A stretch of 64,000 nucleotides of DNA, taken from the NCBI RefSeq assembly GCF_027579695.1, contig NC_083577.1, positions 41,111,198-41,175,197 on the forward strand. The letters are read 5' to 3'. Source of the stretch: Neoarius graeffei. Lineage: Eukaryota > Chordata > Actinopteri > Siluriformes > Ariidae. A program made the position numbers and the translations under genes. Position 1 is the stretch's first letter; each line of letters starts with the position of its first letter. The notes under the pieces are model-generated. The model was not told the DNA's origin. It made no database searches and saw nothing but the letters and a program-made list of their open reading frames with translations. This document shows, one piece after another, positions 9,585 to 19,974 of this stretch.

Positions 9585-10197
9585 TTAGGGCAGCAGAGAA
9601 AACAATAGGCTGCCCCTTCCCCACCCTGGAACAGATTTCCACCTCCAGATGCTGCAGGAAAGCAATGGACATTTCAAAAGACTCTTCACACCCCGGTCAT
9701 TGTCTCTTCCAGCTTTTGCCATCAGGTAAGAGATACAGAGCAATGAAAACCAGGACAAACCGCCTAAAAAAACAGTTATCCCAAAACAATCATGGCTTTA
9801 AACTCAAATGTGCAATAGAACTATTCTTGGCCTTATCCCCAATGTGCAATTTGTGCAATATAATATCATATATCACATATTTATATATATAAAGTGTGTG
9901 TGTGTGTGTGTGTGTTTTATCAGTGCAATCTGTGTACATACAGAACCAAAACAATTCTGGTTATACTATTTTCAGTGCAATTCGTGTACATATAGAACCA
10001 TACATTAGATTTCTGTTTATATTCTGTTTATACCATTTTACCAGTGTAACTCTGTATACTTTACTATTTATTTTTATACTTTATTTGTTATCCCCCTTTT
10101 TTTCTCTTCTTTTTTCTTTCTATAACTCATAATGAGTCAACAGCAACTTCAATTTCGTTGTACCTTTGGAAAAGTGACAATGACAATAAAGACTTAT
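9585..10197 (+). mobile_element. LINE 3' end (L2-like), + strand
   Basis: The coding tail at 9665-9790 reads CLFQLLPSGKRYRAMKTRTN, the conserved C-terminal end of L2-type ORF2 in fish. A UTR follows with CAATTTCGTTGTACCTTTGG and CAATGACAATAAAGACTT, with A/T-rich simple repeats after it. It sits head to head with the - strand piece at 6882-9580. Confidence 0.75.
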
Positions 10198-10198
10198 C

Positions 10199-10244
<46 letters not shown>
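10198..10244. repeat. (TA)n(CA)n microsatellite
   Basis: A TA run followed by about 13 CA units, directly after the LINE 3' end; it probably expanded from the LINE tail. Confidence 0.9.
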
Positions 10245-10245
<1 letters not shown>

Positions 10246-10612
10246 AATTGCACATTAGCATATTAATTCTATAAGAATCAAGTTTATTGCCAAGTATGTT
10301 CTCACATACAACAAGGGATTTGCTTTGGTGATTAGTGCTTGAACAGTTAAAATACAAGAATTTAGCCAAGACTTTAATTTAATTTAATTTAGCCAAGAAT
10401 TTAGCCAAGACCAAGTTGCTATAGAATAAAAAATGGAAGAATCTGAAATATACAAATTTGAAAAATGGACATATTTGAGGGGTATGTGTATGAGGTGTCG
10501 AAGTCCAAGCTGTAGATTATATCCCTGAATGTGCATAAACAGGTCACATGATGATGTTTTAAGTTATTCTAGGGCTTCCTGCACCTCTTTCCAAATTACA
10601 TGTGTGTGTGGG

Positions 10613-10960
10613 GGGGGCGGCATGGTGGTGTAGTGGTTAGCACGGTCGCCTCACAGCAAGAAGGTTCTGGATTCGAACCCAGTGGCTGGCGAGGGCCTTT
10701 CTGTGTGGTTTGCATGTTCTCCCTGTGTCTGTGTGGGTTTCCTCTGGGTGCTCTGGTTTCTCTCACAATCCAAAGACATGCAGTTAGGTTGACGTGGGGC
10801 GGCCTTGGGCTGAGGTGCCCTTGAGCAAGGTACCTGACCCCTGAGTGCTCTGGTGTGGCTGCCCACTGCTCTGGGTGTGTGTGCATGTGTTCACTGCTTC
10901 AGATGGGTTAAATGCAGAGGATGAATTTCAGTGTGCATGTGACAAATAAAGGTTTCTTCT
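10613..10960 (+). mobile_element. tRNA-headed SINE with alternative 3' half (type B)
   Basis: The head matches the other SINEs (GGTGGTGTAGTGGTTAGCAC; B box GGATTCGAACCC). After about 170 bp the body switches to a different tail that contains GAGCAAGGTACCTGACCCCT and TTCACTGCTTCAGATGGG and ends in GTGACAAATAAAGG. Fragments of the same tail occur at 37770-37850 and 48538-48654. Confidence 0.8.
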
Positions 10961-11214
10961 TATATATATCAGGGCCATAGTTGGGGGGTCCTGGGGTGCC
11001 CGTGACCCCCCCCCCCCCCCCCCCTTTGTCAGACCATACATTTTTTCAATAGCCGCATAAGAATATTAGAAAAGCGCTCACTGAAATTTTTCTAACTTTT
11101 TTTTTTTTTAAACTAGATGGCCACCTCAGCCTCATTAGGATTTCTATAACCTTGACTTCCTGTGGTTTGGGCACGAAAACCCAGTTTGTCAGAGTGTGTG
11201 CGGGAGAGGCGGAT

Positions 11215-11690
11215 GTAAGTGCAGATGTTAAATAATACACAGTGCGATATGAGCATAAAGTGCATGAAACGCACACAACAGGCAAACAGTCCAAAACAGC
11301 AGGCAAAATCTTAATCGAGGAAACAGGCAGGAGGTCAATTGAGGCATGGACAGAATATCAGAGGCAAAACTATACAAGATCAAGGGACGAGAAACAGGAG
11401 TCGAGAAACCAGGAGGTCAACAGGAACAGGGCCAGGAAACAAGGCTCTGTAAGGTACACTAGACGTGGCTTAATACTTCACATTGTCCTTGCATGGGCGC
11501 AGTCCTTAAATAGCCTAAACATAGTTCATTGATTAAAGACAGGTGTTCTTTGTTAATGGCATGCGTGCTGGAGCTCATTAGGCGTGCGCGCAGCCCGAGG
11601 TGCACCTTCAGGTGCACGAGCCAAGGTGTGCAGGACTGAATCAGTTCTGCGCAAGCACGATCGCACTAGAAAGCATGGTCAAGCTGCCAG
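11215..11690. repeat. Dispersed repeat family Y, copy 1
   Basis: Shares strings with 22525-22882 in sf3b1 intron 1, including GGCAAACAGTCCAAAACAGC, ACGAGAAACAGGA, AATACTTCACA and CTTCAGGTGCAC. Copies are diverged by small changes. No inverted ends or coding capacity were found, so the class is unknown. Confidence 0.65.
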
Positions 11691-11751
11691 TGTAGCTGCA
11701 GTCTTTTTAGTTGCGAATTACGAGTATTTCCTCTTGTGTTAATGATTCGCC

Positions 11752-11798
11752 ATGTCAAAACAAGCAAAACTTTCCTCCTTCTTTCGACGTGAAGAGAG
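11752..11798 (+). pseudogene. hAT transposase first exon remnant
   Basis: The frame reads MSKQAKLSSFFRREE and then meets a donor GAG|GTAAGC. A basic start followed by LSSFF is typical of hAT transposases with a TTF-type or ZMYM-like zinc finger. A possible second exon lies near 11890-11958 (EEPVSKLPKTSN), ending at a GTAATT donor. Nothing further is readable. Confidence 0.5.
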
Positions 11799-12025
11799 GT
11801 AAGCAATTTATTGTATAATTTTTTTCCATCAAAGTTACATTTTGTGGCTTCGAAGCTAAGTTTTAGTGCGCTGTTTCTGGAACACTACATCAAGAAAACG
11901 TGGAAGAAACATCAGTAATGGAAGAGCCGGTTTCTAAGCTACCTAAAACTAGCAATGGTAATTATTTTTTTGTTACATAATGTACTCAGGCTGTGACCCC
12001 CCCGCCTTTGAAAAATCCTAGCTAT

Positions 12026-12027
12026 GC

Positions 12028-12074
<47 letters not shown>
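12026..12074. repeat. (TA)n microsatellite
   Basis: About 22 uninterrupted TA units at the right edge of the hAT-like element. Confidence 0.95.
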
Positions 12075-12077
<3 letters not shown>

Positions 12078-12394
12078 TTTTTTCTCTACAAAATTCATAG
12101 TTTTGGTTTTTAACTACAGTTTATTGATTTTTTTTAGTTATATTATATTTTTGTGTTATACTTGTGCTTAGAGGTGTAAATAAAAAAAAATGCTTGCTTG
12201 TTCATGTGACAAAAATAAAGGCTTCTTCTTCTTACAATGGAGAAGAGACATGATATGAATGTGTGAGAGGAAGAGAATATGTGCAAAAGGTTAAATAAAT
12301 AGCCAAGCTGTACAGTGTGTGCTGGAATGTGCAATAAAAGTTCACAGAATAAAGATGTATGACATGACCTTGAAATGTGCAAAACTGCAGTTCA
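12075..12394. other. No gene seen
   Basis: A/T-rich stretch with a short GACAAAAATAAAGGCTTCTTC string resembling a SINE type B tail end. Nothing else recognised. Confidence 0.4.
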
Positions 12395-12766
12395 GAGACA
12401 TCCATCCATTATCTGTAGCCGCTTATCCTGTCCTACACGGCCGCAGGCAAGCTGGAGCCTATCCCAGCTGACTATGGGCAAGAGACGGGGTACACCCTGG
12501 ACAAGTTGCCAGGTTATCGCAGGGCTGACACAGAGACAAACAACCATTCACACTCACATTCACACCTACTGTTAATTTAGAGCCACCAATTAGCCTAACC
12601 TGCATGTCTTTGGACTGTGGGGGAAACCGGAGCACCCGGAGGAAACCCACATGGACACAGGGAGAACATTCAAACTCCACACAGAAAGGCCCTCATCAGC
12701 CGCTGGGCTCGAACCCAGAACCTTCTTACTGTGAGGTGATCGTGATAACCACTACACCACCCTTCC
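12395..12766 (-). mobile_element. tRNA-headed SINE (type A)
   Basis: On the + strand it starts at the SINE tail CCATCCATTATCTGTAGCCG and ends at the tRNA-like head. All body segments are present in order. It is followed by a 41-bp flank (12767-12807) that recurs after the next SINE copy. Confidence 0.9.
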
Positions 12767-13532
12767 TTTGTGTAGACTGGCATGAATCCTTCATCCACCT
12801 CTCTTTCATCCATCCATCCATTATCTGTCGCCGCTTATCCTGTTCTACAGGGTCGCAGGCAAGCTGGAGCCTATCCCAGCTGACTGTGAGCGAGAGGCGG
12901 GGTACACCCTGGACAAGTCGCCAGGTCATCGCAGGACTGACACAGAGACAAACAACCATTCACACGGTCAATTTAGAGCCACCAATTATGGCCCTTTTCC
13001 ACTACCCTTTTTCAGCTCACTTCAGCTCGCTTCAGCTCACTTCAGCCCGACACGGCTCGCGTTTCGACTACCAAAACCAGCACGACTCAGCTCGTTTCAG
13101 CCCTGCTTAGCCCCTAAAACTCGCACCGTTTTGGAGTGGGGCTGAAGCGAGCCAAACCGAGCCGAGTGAGGCTGGGGGCGTGAGCAGACACTCCCCTGTG
13201 CACTGATTGGTGAGGAGGAGTGTCCTCACATGCCCACACACGCCCCGCGAGCGCGCTGGGATCTGTAAACACCGCAAACCCGGAAGAATAATAATTATGA
13301 ATTACGAGAATTTCTGAAGCCTTATGCGCCTCGCCTCATCTATACGCTCTTGCCAGTATCTGTCCGCGTTGTCGGTGACAGCAAGCCACAGCACCGAGAC
13401 CAGCAACACTAACGACTCCATGTCCTCCATGTTTATTGTTTACTATTCGGGTCGTGAGACTACCGCTTAAAAGCTCACTGAATCAGTGACATACAGAGCA
13501 TCGTGCACGAGTTCGCGGAGCGCAAGGCTCGT

Positions 13533-13945
13533 CGTATGCCCTTCAAATAATGCGCGCAGTAGGCTATTGATGTTTTATTATGAGCCATGTACAGTATGTC
13601 GCCGAATGTTTTTTTGTTTCTGAGTTACATGTTCGTTTGAAGGACTTAATGTACAAACTAACATAGTTGCACCCCGGAGTGTTGAAATTGGTAAACACAG
13701 TGCATTCAGTGAGGTTTGCACCGCCCTCCTTTTATTTCTGACTCTTCCTGTCACCGCTGCAACCTCTGAGCGCTCATTCGTATGCCCTTCAAATAATGTG
13801 CGCAGTATAGGCTATTGATGTTTTATTATGAGCCATGTACAGTATCCTAATGTTTTTTGTTTCTGAGTTACATGTTCGTTTGAAGGACTTGATGTACTAA
13901 ATAACATAGTTGCACCCGGTAGTGTTGAAATTGGTAAACACCGCA
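13533..13945. repeat. 165-bp direct duplication inside the transposon
   Basis: 13533-13697 and 13781-13942 share GTATGCCCTTCAAATAATG, TTGATGTTTTATTATGAGCC, GAGTTACATGTTCGTTTGAA and GTTGAAATTGGTAAACAC, with small indels. They are separated by about 85 bp. Confidence 0.85.
13718..13780 (+). pseudogene. hAT transposase dimerisation-domain fragment
   Basis: One frame reads FLTLPVTAATSERSF, the signature of the hAT C-terminal dimerisation domain in TTF/ZMYM-type transposases. It is only about 20 codons long and lies between the two copies of a duplication. The rest of the transposase is absent. Confidence 0.65.
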
Positions 13946-14479
13946 GTTGCGGACATTTTGTAGCCTAAAATGATGTTATGATAAGCTTTAATAAAGGGCC
14001 CGGTCATTTGCCCCGCCCCCGGCCCGGCTCTGACTTGTTCCGCCACTGTCACTGATGTCACTGTTTGCGCTGCTTAACGGCATCACATGACGTCCACCCA
14101 CTTTCGCTAACTCCACCCAATGTGTCCCCCACTTCCAGCCAGCACGGTTCAGCGCGGTTGTAGTCGAAATGCAACTCCAACAGCCCCGCTCAGCTCGACT
14201 CAGCTCGACTCGGCACGGCACGGCTCAGCCGCGTTTGTAGTGGAAAAGCGGCATTAGCCTAACCTGCTTGTCTTTGGATTGTGGGGGAAACCGGAGCACC
14301 TGGAGGAAGCCCACGTGGACATGGGGAGAACTTGCAAACTCCACACAGAAAGGCCCTCGCCGGCCGCCGGGCTCGAACCCAGGACCTTCTTGCTGTGAAG
14401 TGATCGTGATAACCACTACACCACTGTGCCACCTTTCCTTTGTATAGACTGGCATGAATCCTTCATCCACCTCTTTTTG

Positions 14480-14624
14480 ATTTCTTATCAAACTTATACA
14501 GATAAAAATATTCTTTCCAGTTTCAGATTATTATCTGTTTAGAGTTTATGACTATTATCTGAATTTCAAATGTTGCCTCTTTCACATGCACGGGGTAATA
14601 AAGTCACATGCACGGGTTAATAAA
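14480..14624. other. No gene seen
   Basis: Short gap with a near-tandem CACATGCACGGGGTAATAAAG duplicate just before the next transposon. Confidence 0.5.
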
Positions 14625-15283
14625 GGCTACGTTCACACTGCAGGCTGAAGTAACTCAAATCCGATCTTTTTGCCCATATGTGACCTGTATCCGATCTTTT
14701 ATTGACAATATGAACGACACAGATCTGATTTTTTCAAATCCGACCCAGGCCGTTTGGATATGTGGTCCTAATTCCGATTCCTATCCGCTCTTTTCATATG
14801 CGACTTCAGTCTGAACCGCCAGGTCGCATTCATCTGACTTACACGTCATCAACAAGCCACAAACGTCACTATTCTGCGCTGAAGTAGGCGGTGGGTCTCT
14901 CAAAAAAAGTTACAACAACATGGCGCATAATGACATCAATGCGAGGGACGCTTCGGGCTGTGAAGGTTCTGAATCTTCTCAATGGAAGGACGCAGAGGTT
15001 AGGGAGCTGATTTCCATTTGGGGGGATACAGCTATTCAAGCTAGATTGGATGGGTCATACCGCAACCGGGTGGTTTTACTTCCGTAAACACTGGCCATGC
15101 TCACTGCGTGTGACGTTGTCGTATCCTGCAATGCGCATGCGGAACACTTTTAGGTCGCTTTTCGTTCATACTGAGGATCACATACAAGTCGCATATATTT
15201 GTTAATGTGAATGACCTCACAAAAAAATCGGATTTCACAAAAAAATCGGAATTGAGCATTAAGCCTTGCAGTGTGAACGTAGC
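14625..15283 (+). mobile_element. 659-bp PIF/Harbinger-like MITE
   Basis: Inverted ends GGCTACGTTCACACTGCAGG and TTGCAGTGTGAACGTAGC. The subterminal regions repeat ATCCGATCTTTT-type words. A Myb/SANT-like exon inside links it to Harbinger elements, which encode a separate Myb-like DNA-binding protein. I could not settle the target duplication. Confidence 0.7.
14920..15087 (+). pseudogene. Myb/SANT-like protein fragment of a Harbinger element
   Basis: An open frame of 55 codons from ATG. After an acidic, Ser-rich start it reads QWKDAEVRELISIWGD and then YRNRVV, the first two helices of a Myb/SANT-like (MADF-like) domain. It then hits a stop at 15085-15087. A full domain would be about 80-90 residues, so this is a truncated copy kept inside the MITE. 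Confidence 0.65.
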
Positions 15284-15331
15284 GAAAGTGACCCACAGGC
15301 CATTTATGATGTAGCTGTTGTTTCCATAGAT

Positions 15332-16432
15332 TAGAGGTCTGCGTGGGTCGGATTTTTCAGTCCAGCTTCCGTTTGTGCAGTCCCACTCCCGCCCGCAAAG
15401 AATTATGATTTTCAGTCCCGCTCCCGCCCGCGCCCACAAAAAAATTATGATTTTCAGTCCCGCTCCCGCCCGCAAATCCCGCATGATGCAGACGTTCGCG
15501 TTATTTCTCAGGAAAGTTCTTGTCTTGACACAGCGTGATGGTGCCCCGCCCCCTACTTTGAGTGGATTTCAGCATAAATATCTACAGCTCACATTGCTAT
15601 TATTTACCTTGTTTCGGAATTCAGCATGTACTGTCTCTATTAATAATAATTAGTGCTATCAAACAATTAAAATATTTAATCGCGAATCACACATTTTTAT
15701 CATGTAAGAAGCCATTATAATTCTCTGATTAGTATAAAAAAGTGAATGGGCTTCTTTTGTATCTATGAGAAAGTATATGTGGGGCTTTTTTTTCCCCCCC
15801 TCTCAAGCTAGTAAATGAAGTGAATCGATTCATTGCTTTAGTTAGTCTACAACTTTAATCAGAGAGACATGTTACACAGTGACGGTAGGCTTGACTCAAT
15901 GCTATCCCAGAAATCCTTCCTGTAATATGCAAATTTGGCCGCCTCTGATTGGACAGCCAAATTTGCATATTACAGGAAGGATTTCTGGGATAGTATTGAG
16001 TCAAGCCTACCGTCACTGTGTAACATGTCTCTCTGACTAAAGTTGTAGACTAACTCAAGTCGTAAATCACTTTACTCATGGTTCTCTTGCTAGTTGGCTG
16101 TGAACTGTGAGTCATTAGAGCGATCAAAGGATTTCCTATTAGGATAACAAATTTAAGATACTATTTCTCTGCCAACTTAAACATCTTAAAATGTTTTTAT
16201 TAATGCCAAATAAAATATCCAACACAAATTATGTATGATAGACATAAATTAGTAATTTATACATTTTATTTCAAACACGTGTTTAGTTAGCGGGACTGTT
16301 GCAGCTTATCACCGCTCCCGCCAGCGCGCGTATATGTGCATTTCCGGTCCCGCCCGCGCCCGCAATGAGCTTTCAAAATTTGTCCCGCGCCGCACTGCTT
16401 TGCGGCGAGTCCCGCGGGAGTGCAGGGCTCTA
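15332..16432. mobile_element. hAT-like element with exact 8-bp target duplication
   Basis: Flanked by CCATAGAT at 15324-15331 and 16433-16440. Ends are TAGAGGTCTGC and, read inward from the right, TAGAGCCCTGC. Subterminal sequence is rich in CCCGCTCCCGCCCGC motifs on one strand at both ends. The interior has no transposase and contains a near-perfect hairpin. Confidence 0.85.
15841..16054. repeat. 99-bp near-perfect inverted repeat (hairpin)
   Basis: The left arm 15841-15939 and right arm 15956-16054 are complementary with only two mismatches by hand alignment, around a 16-nt loop. The arms contain CAGAAATCCTTCCTGTAATA and its complement. Confidence 0.95.
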
Positions 16433-16544
16433 CCATAGATTTACATAGAAGACTAGATGCCTCGTCCCCGTTGCCCGTCAACGAAGTCGAACGTCCGCAC
16501 ATGGCGGCCACCTTACCTCAGACAGCTGGCTTACCCATTACAGT

Positions 16545-17534
16545 CAGTCAGTACGTTTACATGCACGTCCAAATCGAGCGGTAATCGAGCAAAGGGTCCC
16601 AGCAGGGGTGCCAGAGAAATCCAGTCCTACATGCACAAGTGAAATCAGGCTATTGTGCAAGGTGCATTGTGCACCCGAGCCACACGTGGCGCTACACGCC
16701 CCATCGTGTTGGTACACTTCCGGTTGTCATCATGAAGAAGAGCTATAGTGTTGCCAGATACTGCTGACGTTTTCCAGACCAAAACATGTTCAAAACCGCT
16801 AAAATGCACTTAAACCCCCCCAATCTGGCAACACTGGCAGTTCCGTGTTCAAGCTGTTAGGCTTGCTCTAACAGACTGTATGGCTACAAACTATCCGGCG
16901 CAGACCACTGTTTTGTAAGACAACTTATTTTGCACAATAATATTTTTCTAAAGTCCATTTTTTGCTTACAAAAAATATATATTTTTTTGCTTACAATTTA
17001 ACTTATGTCTTAATAAACACACAAAAAATTCAATTGTTTTGTTTTTATTGACATTCTTCAGATGTTGGACATATATTTGTGTGTGTATACACACACACAC
17101 AAATACAATGACTTGTTTATGTACACAATTCACAGCTATGCAACAGCTGTACAGATGTATTTGGTGATACAGTAAGTGAGCTAAATTTTAACAGTGCAAA
17201 CAATGCCACAAAAAGAAAAGATTCATGCCGTTGTCATGATTCGTTGTCATGCCGACCGAGGCTGTTGTGTTTCCCGCTTGTGGTCTCGTCACTCGTCACT
17301 TCCGGAAGGGGCAGTGCTGAAGTAAGTAGCTCGAATACATAGCTCAATAGGGTATACATGCACTAAGTAGTTCGGCAGAAATCGCATAATCTAGGTCGTG
17401 TAGCTCGATTCCGAGAAATCAAGTTCGGTTCAATTTCAGCTGAATTAAGGTGTATACATGGCATTTTGAACTTCGATTTCAGTCGAGCAACGGCAGAAAT
17501 TCGATTCTCTCTATGCGCATGTAAACGCACTGAG
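16545..17534. mobile_element. DNA transposon family X, copy A
   Basis: Left end CAGTCAGTACGTTTACATGC; right end GCGCATGTAAACGCACTGAG, inverted to it. The interior carries CACACGTGGCGCTACACG and TGTTGCCAGATACTGCTG. It is about 1 kb long with no coding region. Its right end abuts copy B. Confidence 0.8.
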
Positions 17535-17746
17535 TGCGTTTACATGCACATCCAAATCGAGCTACTGTCGGTAATCGAGCTAAGGGTCCCAGCAGGGGTG
17601 CCAGAGAAATCCAATCCTACATGCACACAAGGAAATCAAGCTATTGTGTGAGGTACATTGTGCACCCGAGCCACAGGTGGCGCTACACGCCCCATCGTGT
17701 TGGTACACTTCCGGTTGTCATCATGAAGAAGAGCTATTCAAGAGTA

Positions 17747-19171
17747 TAGACCCTTTTCAGTCACGTGACCTTCGTAAACGTGACCACCATTTTGGACATG
17801 TAGCGGACTTCGGCTCGAATTGGTTTGAATGCGAGGAAGGCGACAAACGGAGAACATACAAGAAAAAAGAGCGAGATGCAGAAAACACCTTCGCTATCCA
17901 GCGACGTAGGGCATTTACAGGGCGAGCAGAGGGAGAAATAACAACAGTAACGACACATTAGCAACGCCGTACAGAAATAACGGTTTATGGCACAGACCCT
18001 TTCGGTTCTCGCTCATCTAGCTGCTACAATGACTGCTTAGACTGCAACAATAATACCTAACACACATTTAAGTATCCGTCGTAAAGACGTGAAACTCGTC
18101 GAGTGACGAGTGTGTTCATTGATAAGCTAACACAATCTAAAAGTAGACATACCATCACACTGCCCTGGCGCTGTGTACAGTTTACCTTCTATGGTTTGTG
18201 CACTCACTATTTGCCATTAATTTCTCCAACCGTTGTTACAGATTACAGGGAACGGCCTGGATTTAAGAGACAAATACATGTTCCTCTTGTTTTGAACACT
18301 TATTTGTAGGCAGTGCTTAATTTGTAAAGTGGGAGGTCCAGAGCGCAGAGGATGAGCGGCTCCGGTGCGGAAAAAAAGGGGGGGGGGGGCGCGGCGCTGC
18401 GCTTCTGGGCATGTTTTGTAATAACACTACAAATTAAGTTCATCTGCAGATATTTTGTGGATGTCGTTTCATGAGAGAAATCACCAACAAGACAGATATC
18501 AAAATCAGACATTAACACTAAATAAACTTGCATTTTTTTATTTAATCATTTGGGGTTTTTGTTGTTGTTACATAGTCAAAAGAGGTGTCGGATCACCGGA
18601 ACCAGTGTAAATAGCTGCCGGAGCCAACGCCCAAGGTTCCGGAGCGCGCTCCGGCTTGCTCCCCCTCAAATTAAGCGCTGTTTGTAGGACACTGCCTCTG
18701 ATCTGTCCTACAGTCTACCAACAGCAAAGGAACACAACGCTAGCTAATGTCGTTAGCTAATAGCTACTACAGAAGAACAAAGAGGTTACAATGGGTTATT
18801 TTAGCCTATTTGGTTACACACTCGCCGCCACAGAATGTTAACAGCAATGTAATGCCTTTTCTGGCTAATTTTATTCGTCTTACCTCCAACAAAGTGGTCA
18901 CTGCACAAGCGCTGGTATGCTGAGGGCTGCCAATCTGTTAATGGCCGCTATCCATCTTCTCCATCGGGATCCGATAAAATGATAACCCTTGCCTTGTTTG
19001 TTGATGGTTACTACATTCAGGTGCACAACAATATAGTGGCATGATGGAAGTCTTGCTGAAAATAAACACTTTCTTTGCTGCCGTTCCTCAATGTTGGCTG
19101 TGGTAAACTACTGGTAGTACATGTCCAAAATGGCGGCCGCGTTTGTCATGACGTCACGTGAAAAGGGTCTA
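17747..19171. mobile_element. 1.4-kb DNA transposon C inside family X copy B
   Basis: Ends are TAGACCCTTTTCAGTCACGT and ACGTGAAAAGGGTCTA, flanked by TA (TATA overlaps both edges). Both subterminal regions hold CCAAAATGG-type words and CGTCACGTG. No convincing transposase exon was found. A 370-bp hAT MITE is nested within. Superfamily is unclear. Confidence 0.7.
18311..18680. mobile_element. 370-bp hAT-like MITE with 8-bp target duplication
   Basis: TTTGTAGG at 18303-18310 and 18681-18688 flanks the ends CAGTGCTTAATTTG and CAAATTAAGCGCTG. Short and non-coding, with a G-run near 18380. Confidence 0.9.
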
Positions 19172-19974
19172 TAAACAAAGTTATCAGCAGTGTTGCCAGA
19201 TACTGCTGACGTTTTCCAGCCCAAAACATGTTCAAATCCGCCAAAATGCACTTAAAACTGCCCAATCTGGCAACACTGGCAGTTCCGTGTTCACAAGTTC
19301 CGTGCTCAAGCTGTTAGGCTTGCTCTAACAGACTGTATGGCTACAAACTGTCCTGCGCAGACCACTGTTTTGTAAGACAACTTATTTTGCACAATTGTAT
19401 ATTTTTCTCAAGTCCATTTTTTGCTTACAAAAAAAAATTTTTTTTGCTTACAATTTAACTTATGTCTTAATAAACACAAAAAGTTCAATTGTTTTGTTTT
19501 TATTGACATTCTTCAGATGTTGGACATACACACACACACAAATACAATGACTTGTTTATGTACACAATTCACAGCTATGCAACAGCTGTACAGATGTATT
19601 TGGTGATACAGTAAGTGAGCTAAATTTTAACAGTGCAAACAATGCCACAAAAAGAAAAGATTCATGCCGTTGTCATGATTCGTTGTCATGCCGACCGAGG
19701 CTGTTGTGTTTCCCGCTTGTGGTCTCGTCACTCGTCACTTCCGGAAGGGGCAGTGCTGAAGTAAGTAGCTCGAATACGTAGCTCAATAGGGTATACATGC
19801 ACTAAGTAGCTCGGCAGAAATCGCATAATCTAGGTCGTGTAGCTCGATTCCGAGAAATCAAGTTCGGTTCAATTTCAGCCGAATTAAGGTGTATACATGG
19901 CATTTTGAACTTCGATTTCAGTCGAGCAACGGCAGAAATTCGATTCTCTCTATGTGCATGTAAACGCACTGACT

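Larger units (their letters stand above)
10970..12030 (+). mobile_element. hAT-like element with nested repeat
   Basis: The ends are CAGGGCCATAGTTGGGG and, read inward from the right, TGGGCATAGCTAGG, with TATATAT-type sequence on both sides that could be an 8-bp duplication. An internal ATG at 11752 opens a short exon typical of hAT transposases. A dispersed repeat (family Y, 11215-11690) is nested inside. No catalytic core. Confidence 0.6.
12989..14253. mobile_element. 1.27-kb DNA transposon with TTA target duplication
   Basis: Ends are TGGCCCTTTTCCACTAC and GTAGTGGAAAAGCGGCA, flanked by TTA at 12986-12988 and 14254-14256. Subterminal regions are rich in CAGCTC and GGCTCG motifs in inverted arrangement. 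The interior contains a 165-bp direct duplication and a fragment resembling a hAT C-terminus. The 3-bp duplication suits PIF/Harbinger, whereas the coding fragment suits hAT. Confidence 0.75.
12808..14437 (-). mobile_element. tRNA-headed SINE (type A), interrupted
   Basis: The tail half is at 12808-12988 and the head half at 14254-14437, split by a DNA transposon. The flank after it (14438-14479) repeats the flank after the preceding SINE: TGGCATGAATCCTTCATCC occurs in both. This suggests tandem duplication of a SINE plus flank. Confidence 0.9.
17528..19974. mobile_element. DNA transposon family X, copy B (interrupted)
   Basis: Same family and orientation as copy A, starting CACTGAGTGCGTTTACATGC and ending ATGTGCATGTAAACGCACTG. 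The CACTGAG bases are shared with the end of copy A. Its interior is split by a 1.4-kb insertion at 17747-19171. Confidence 0.8.

Noticed and set aside
12604..13110. 168-codon open frame on the + strand
   Set aside because: It spans antisense SINE, flank and transposon sequence; open by chance.
16670..17690. CTCF-like words in family X (CCACACGTGGCGCTACA, CCACAGGTGGCGCTACA)
   Set aside because: They resemble the CTCF core but differ by a missing base between CCAC and AGG, so I do not count them as sites.
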